Assembly: GCA_965644295.1 (NCBI GenBank)
Contig: CBFFRP010000001.1
Coordinates: 62,001 to 126,000 of the forward strand
Length of the DNA stretch: 64,000 nucleotides
Direction: 5' to 3'
Source of the DNA: Paraphysomonas bandaiensis
Taxonomy: Eukaryota; Chrysophyceae
Part shown: positions 59,902 through 64,000 of the stretch, piece after piece
How the letters are laid out: each line of letters starts with the position of its first letter
Numbering within the stretch: the stretch's first letter is position 1
Notes under the pieces: generated by a model
What the model saw: only the letters and a program-made list of their open reading frames with translations
Told to the model about the DNA's origin: nothing
Databases searched by the model: none
Position numbers and translations under genes: made by a program

Positions 59902-60676
59902 GGCTTAATTTGACTATCCCTACACTGTGTACCTAATAATGCCTGTATGTTATTGTGTTTACTTTGTTTCGTAGCCAGTACGCGCTGCTGATATCATGCA
60001 AAACATCTTTGGGGAATGGTAATAACCTTTTATTGACATGCTATTCTATACAACTGATGTAGGCAGAAAATAAGATAATCTATATAGAGCAATAATGTAT
60101 CTGTTACAAAAGTAGCCCCTACATGCATAGACAGCTATATTGACTATTGACGACAACGAATTTTTATACTTGGCTGGTGTTGAAATCACCGAAATATGGT
60201 TACGTGCCTTTCCATGCTTATCGCCCTCTTTGAAATCTCCTTCAGTATAATATGTACACATGCCCTGTCCACTGTCCATGGAAATGGTCATATTGAATTC
60301 TCCTTCATACATACATACCACCATTACCCTTTCCATAGACTTGCTCTCTTTTCAATCTCCTTCGCATGTATATCCCCATCATCATTAGGTTCCTGTTCTT
60401 CCCATGACTCTTGTTATCTTTGAACATACCAATCTCAATGCTACCACCTTCACATTCCGCTTCATACGTACCCTTCAGATATCACTATATTGTCTTAAAA
60501 TATATTTAAATGAAGCGTATGTGCTTAGAACAATCAAACATAGATTGTGTAAATTATTCATATTAGCTTTGATGGGCGTCCCTATTACGTAGAAGCCATC
60601 CTATTTTACTTTTAACGTTGTCCCATAAACTATATACATATATTTATAGTAGAAGTATTGCGCATATGGTGATGCG
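59902..60676. other. Intergenic region with a MORN-repeat relic
   Basis: Apart from the MORN remnant at 60190-60480, this is AT-rich DNA with no gene recognised. Confidence 0.6.
60190..60480 (-). pseudogene. Decayed MORN-repeat fragment
   Basis: Reading the minus strand downward, shifting frames yield GTYEAECEGGSIEIGMFKDN, then KSHGKN. After a frame change comes YEGEFNMTISMDSGQG, then YYTEGDFKEGDKHGKA. The pattern YEGEF...G.G.Y and GDFKEGDKHGKA is that of MORN repeats (membrane occupation and recognition nexus). Frames break between units, there is no start, and the piece is under 300 bp, so it looks like a dead fragment; a short exon set of an unseen gene is less likely. Confidence 0.55.
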
Positions 60677-61130
60677 CCCTCAACAAAGTCGGACTCGTAC
60701 CTTTCTGTGGATTTCTGGAAGATAAGCACCTCAGAGATTTCTCTGGGAAACTAACGTGAGCCGCATAAACAGTCAGCAGATATTGTTCTGCCCACTCATA
60801 GCTTGTGTCACATTCATATAAGTTATAAGTGTCACTTGTGTTGACGTCTTTGAGCCTTTTTGACTAATAAACAGCCATCCAGGAATGGACCCACCTCAAG
60901 GGTATCGGGGGTATTGGACTGCCTGCTGAAGTCAAGCACCCGGGAATGAGCCCACCTCAAGGGCAGCCGGGTATTGGGCTGTCCACTGAAGTCAACCATC
61001 CGGGATAGTGCACCTTAAGGACAGAGAGCAAAAGTGGTTGCATCTTGGTGCTTGCGGTGACGCACAAGCAGCATTCGTAGAGCCTAATAGTAGGATATCA
61101 GAGTTTATTGAACTACAACCAACTCCTACG
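60677..61130 (+). repeat. Dispersed 450-bp repeat, copy 6 (full length)
   Basis: It starts CCCTCAACAAAGTCGGACTC. It contains two CCCACCTCAAGGG segments and two CTGAAGTCAA segments, indicating internal duplication. The hairpin GGTGCTTGCGGTGACGCACAAGC is intact. The 3' end is diverged. It lies just upstream of the copia element. Confidence 0.8.
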
Positions 61131-64000
61131 TGCGTACTTGAAGTTTGGTAAAGTCAATCGCTAGTAGTTATCCTGTATTCTATGTAGCAATGAAATACAG
61201 AATATACATGACTACAGTATAGGAGTAGCTATTACAAGTATACAAAGAAACTGAAAATATAGTAGCTGTTAAAGATATGATTTGTAGAACAGAATGTTGA
61301 TGTTGGTGAATGACGTGGTTCCTAACTCACAGGGCTACAACATCATAAACTTACTATATCTCCTATAATATCAATCAGTCAATATTGCACTAACTAAAAG
61401 CGTAAATTAATATGGCAGCGGATGGAAATTTCACGAATGTCGCCTCAGGCTCAAAGGTACCTCCCTTCGAGGAACTGAACTTCAAGAAATTCAAGAAGTT
61501 CTTCACCTCATTCCTCATGAGACACAATCGAGCTCATCTTGTCCTCTCAAAGGATAAACCAAGGCACATTCATGATCTAGACTCTACAGTCCCAGCGGGA
61601 GCTCATATGACTGATGCACAGAAGAAGCGACTACGCAAAGCGAAGAAACTCTGGAACACCCGGAACGAGACCGCGTACTCCTTCCTGATGGAAGTGTGCA
61701 ATGCTCACCCAAAAGCAGGCACAACAGCGGCTCTCTACGAAGGAAGTACAGCAAAAGGGTTACTACAGGCACTGGAAGAGAGATTTCTCAACGTTGAAAA
61801 GAATACAGTACAGGCAGAGGTCACAAAGTTCAATTCAATGAAGATTACCTCAAGTCAGTCAGGAGCAGAGTTCGTCGACAGCGTTGAAGCCCAGGCCAAG
61901 ATTCTCGAGAATCTAGGTCGTGAAGTCACGGAAGACGACAAGCTCACTCGACTAAAGGAAGGTCTCACAGACAAGAGATATTCCCAACTAGCACACAGCC
62001 TGTATACAGCAAACGATGTGACATACGCAAGAGCAAGCAGCCTAATCAAAGGGTATGAAAACACATCATTCGGCAAGCATGCGTTGCAAAATTCAGGGGA
62101 AGACAGTGTCAATCAAGCAGTGGATGACAGTAAATGGAAAGAGCACAAGAGAAAGGGCAGATGCAATAAGTGCAAGAAACTTGGCCACTTTGCTAGGGAG
62201 TGCAAGACTCCAGAGCATGTCATAAAGAGGATGAAGGGGACAAGATCACAGAGAAAAGATAGAGATCACAGAAACAGGGGTGATAACAAAACAAAGCTAC
62301 CTGTGTGTGAGATATGTGACATCCCAGGCCATCAGACTAAAGACTGCTTCCACTTGAAGACTGCTAAAGCTGCAGTGGTCAGTTCTAAACGGGGGCGAGA
62401 CTCTAGAAGGGAAACGGCACCCTACAAGAACAAGAAGAAACCGCGAGTGTCTGTACATGATTCAGAAGATGAAGCGGGATACGAATCGATGATATGTGTG
62501 GAAGAAGAGGTGAATCTAGCACAGAGCATGTCAGATGTTATTTATTTAGACAGCGGGTGCAACAAGATGATCCTTACCTCCAAAAACCACATGACCAACC
62601 TTCAGCGCGCTGATAGGCAGATGTCCACAGCGAACAAAGGTAAACTGTCAATACACAGTGTTGGCGATGTAGGAAGCTTTAAAAAGGTGTACTACGCACC
62701 TGAAGCAAGTAAGAACCTCGTAGATATGAAGAGCATCACAGATAGGGGTTGTGTTGTGACGTTCGATAATGATGAAGTCGTCATTCGAAATAAGACTACG
62801 AACAAGACACTCATTAGACAGAGAAGTGTTAATGGATTATATCCAGTTCGACTCGAAGACTTACTTCAGCTTGGAGAAGAATCCTCAGCAGCACTTGAGG
62901 AGCAGGGGTTTGATGACCAGCGAATTCTATGGCACAAAAGACTTGGCCATGTCAACTATGATAAACTGACTGAGTCCGACCGCCGAGGCCTAGTTGATGG
63001 AATAAATCTGGACAAGAAATATTTCAGAAAAAAACACAAAAAAACGATATGCAAATGTAATACCTGCATGCGATCGAAACTCACGAGAAAGAACTTCAGG
63101 ACTCCACGCCAGTTGATGAACTTAGACAACAACCCAAAGGAGAGAGGGGTGCTCAGTGCAGATACGATGGAAGTCCTAAACACGCCATCGATGGAAGGCT
63201 ACAAACATGTGTTACTATTCAAGCACAGTGATGCAAAACATGTATGGGCTTATGGGTTGAAAAACAAGACTGGGAGTGAAGTGTTAAAGTGTATGAAGGA
63301 CATGGTAGAGACCCAACTTGTCAAAGAAGGATTGCAACTACGACGATATCATGCAGATGGCGCAGGAGAACTAGTAGGGCAACATGTCAGGCAGTACTTA
63401 CGTGAAACCACCAGCACAAGGACTGTACAGGTTACTTGGACTCCACGTGACACACCCGAAATGAATTCGCTATCGGAACGCACTAATCGTACAGTGAAGG
63501 AGATGGCCCTTGCTATATTGCTCGATAGTGGCATGCCATCAGTATTTTGGTTCAAAGCAGTCTTGCATGCTGTATATCTGATCAACAGGTTACCTACGAA
63601 GACAACGAAAGGATACATCTCACCTTTTGAGTATATTACTGGAACCGCACCAGATGTGAGTGACTTGAAGATCTGGGGCTGCAAGGCATGGGCTATTGTG
63701 CCGAAGGAGCAGCGCCGCAAAGAGTGGAAAGAAAAGGGAAAACCTGGATACTATATGGGACAATGTCAACAACCTGTTGGACACCAAATATATATTCCAG
63801 ACCTGAATGCTATTATTGTTGCAGTCAATGCACAGTTTGATGAGTCAATTCCAGAGCGTTCACAGGAGTATTTCGACGAAATAGATAATCTACAAATCGA
63901 CACCTCAGAAACAGCAGAGAGTGTAAATGACTATCAGTACCTGGTGGGCCTCAGACATCTTGATGGACACCTGTGTTATGTTACCACCAGAGTGATAGAG
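61131..64000 (+). mobile_element. Ty1/copia LTR retrotransposon, 5' part
   Basis: The gag-pol order protease, integrase, then RT places it in the Ty1/copia group. I could not define the 5' LTR: the 280 bp before the start codon show no clear TG...CA unit or tRNA primer site, and the 3' LTR needed for comparison lies outside the window. The left boundary is therefore arbitrary. Confidence 0.8.
61412..64000 (+). CDS. Ty1/copia gag-pol polyprotein, intact, continues past window
   Basis: One uninterrupted frame of 863 codons runs to the window edge. Gag (residues 1-240) includes the LWNTRNETAYSFLMEVCN helix region of copia Gag. Two zinc knuckles of the CX2CX4HX4C type follow: CNKCKKLGHFAREC and CEICDIPGHQTKDC. 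The aspartic protease has the active site YLDSG near residue 371, the pre-integrase zinc finger has H...H...CNTC, and the integrase catalytic triad is D in LSADTMEV, D in YHADGAGE and E in LSERTN. After integrase the frame continues into the linker to reverse transcriptase. No stop or frameshift was found, so the copy is young. The start is the first ATG of the frame. Confidence 0.93.
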   Translation, partial: MAADGNFTNVASGSKVPPFEELNFKKFKKFFTSFLMRHNRAHLVLSKDKPRHIHDLDSTVPAGAHMTDAQKKRLRKAKKLWNTRNETAYSFLMEVCNAHPKAGTTAALYEGSTAKGLLQALEERFLNVEKNTVQAEVTKFNSMKITSSQSGAEFVDSVEAQAKILENLGREVTEDDKLTRLKEGLTDKRYSQLAHSLYTANDVTYARASSLIKGYENTSFGKHALQNSGEDSVNQAVDDSKWKEHKRKGRCNKCKKLGHFARECKTPEHVIKRMKGTRSQRKDRDHRNRGDNKTKLPVCEICDIPGHQTKDCFHLKTAKAAVVSSKRGRDSRRETAPYKNKKKPRVSVHDSEDEAGYESMICVEEEVNLAQSMSDVIYLDSGCNKMILTSKNHMTNLQRADRQMSTANKGKLSIHSVGDVGSFKKVYYAPEASKNLVDMKSITDRGCVVTFDNDEVVIRNKTTNKTLIRQRSVNGLYPVRLEDLLQLGEESSAALEEQGFDDQRILWHKRLGHVNYDKLTESDRRGLVDGINLDKKYFRKKHKKTICKCNTCMRSKLTRKNFRTPRQLMNLDNNPKERGVLSADTMEVLNTPSMEGYKHVLLFKHSDAKHVWAYGLKNKTGSEVLKCMKDMVETQLVKEGLQLRRYHADGAGELVGQHVRQYLRETTSTRTVQVTWTPRDTPEMNSLSERTNRTVKEMALAILLDSGMPSVFWFKAVLHAVYLINRLPTKTTKGYISPFEYITGTAPDVSDLKIWGCKAWAIVPKEQRRKEWKEKGKPGYYMGQCQQPVGHQIYIPDLNAIIVAVNAQFDESIPERSQEYFDEIDNLQIDTSETAESVNDYQYLVGLRHLDGHLCYVTTRVIE

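Overview
This is nuclear DNA of a microbial eukaryote. The protein genes are broken by many short spliceosomal introns (most 35 to 75 nt, GT...AG). The products are eukaryote-only: RFT1, VPS41, COG8, a Rab/Roco GTPase, a G-protein gamma-like subunit, FHA/PP2C phosphatase and a FkbM methyltransferase with a signal peptide. Ty1/copia retrotransposons and long simple repeats are also present. Several large coiled-coil proteins and a MORN-repeat relic suggest a flagellated protist, but the sequence alone does not let me name the lineage.

Layout. 1-11188 is a 15-bp satellite with higher-order repeats. Directly beside it is an SCP2-type thiolase gene that lacks its 5' exons (11596-12718). The genes that follow lie in divergent pairs: coiled-coil protein (-)/G-gamma-like (+); FkbM (-)/fructose-1,6-bisphosphatase (+); RFT1 (-)/VPS41 (+); GNAT acetyltransferase (-)/armadillo protein (+); a 23-exon coiled-coil protein (-)/double-FHA PP2C (+); Rab-Roco-TIR protein (-)/COG8 (+); then an unrecognised 912-aa protein (+). 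The convergent gaps between pairs collect dispersed repeats: a roughly 450-bp retroposon-like family with 5'-truncated copies, AT-rich palindromic elements and a decayed copia element. The divergent gaps carry tetranucleotide microsatellites and a recurring ATACTGCTG-type motif. The window ends inside an intact copia gag-pol reading frame (61412-64000).

The standout is 48570-53201. Splicing with matching phases joins a complete Rab-type GTPase domain, in frame, to a Roc-COR GTPase, a TIR domain and a C-terminal SAM-like domain in one 1335-residue protein. Its first four exons are a tandemly amplified 63-nt cassette, so the N-terminal linker is a 21-residue repeat. Membrane traffic is a shared theme (Rab domain, VPS41 of HOPS, COG8 of the COG complex, RFT1 in the ER), but I see no evidence that these neighbours form a functional cluster.

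Exon coordinates were worked out by hand from reading-frame continuity, GT/AG sites and family consensus; errors of a few bases are possible. Intron phases agree across every multi-exon model given.
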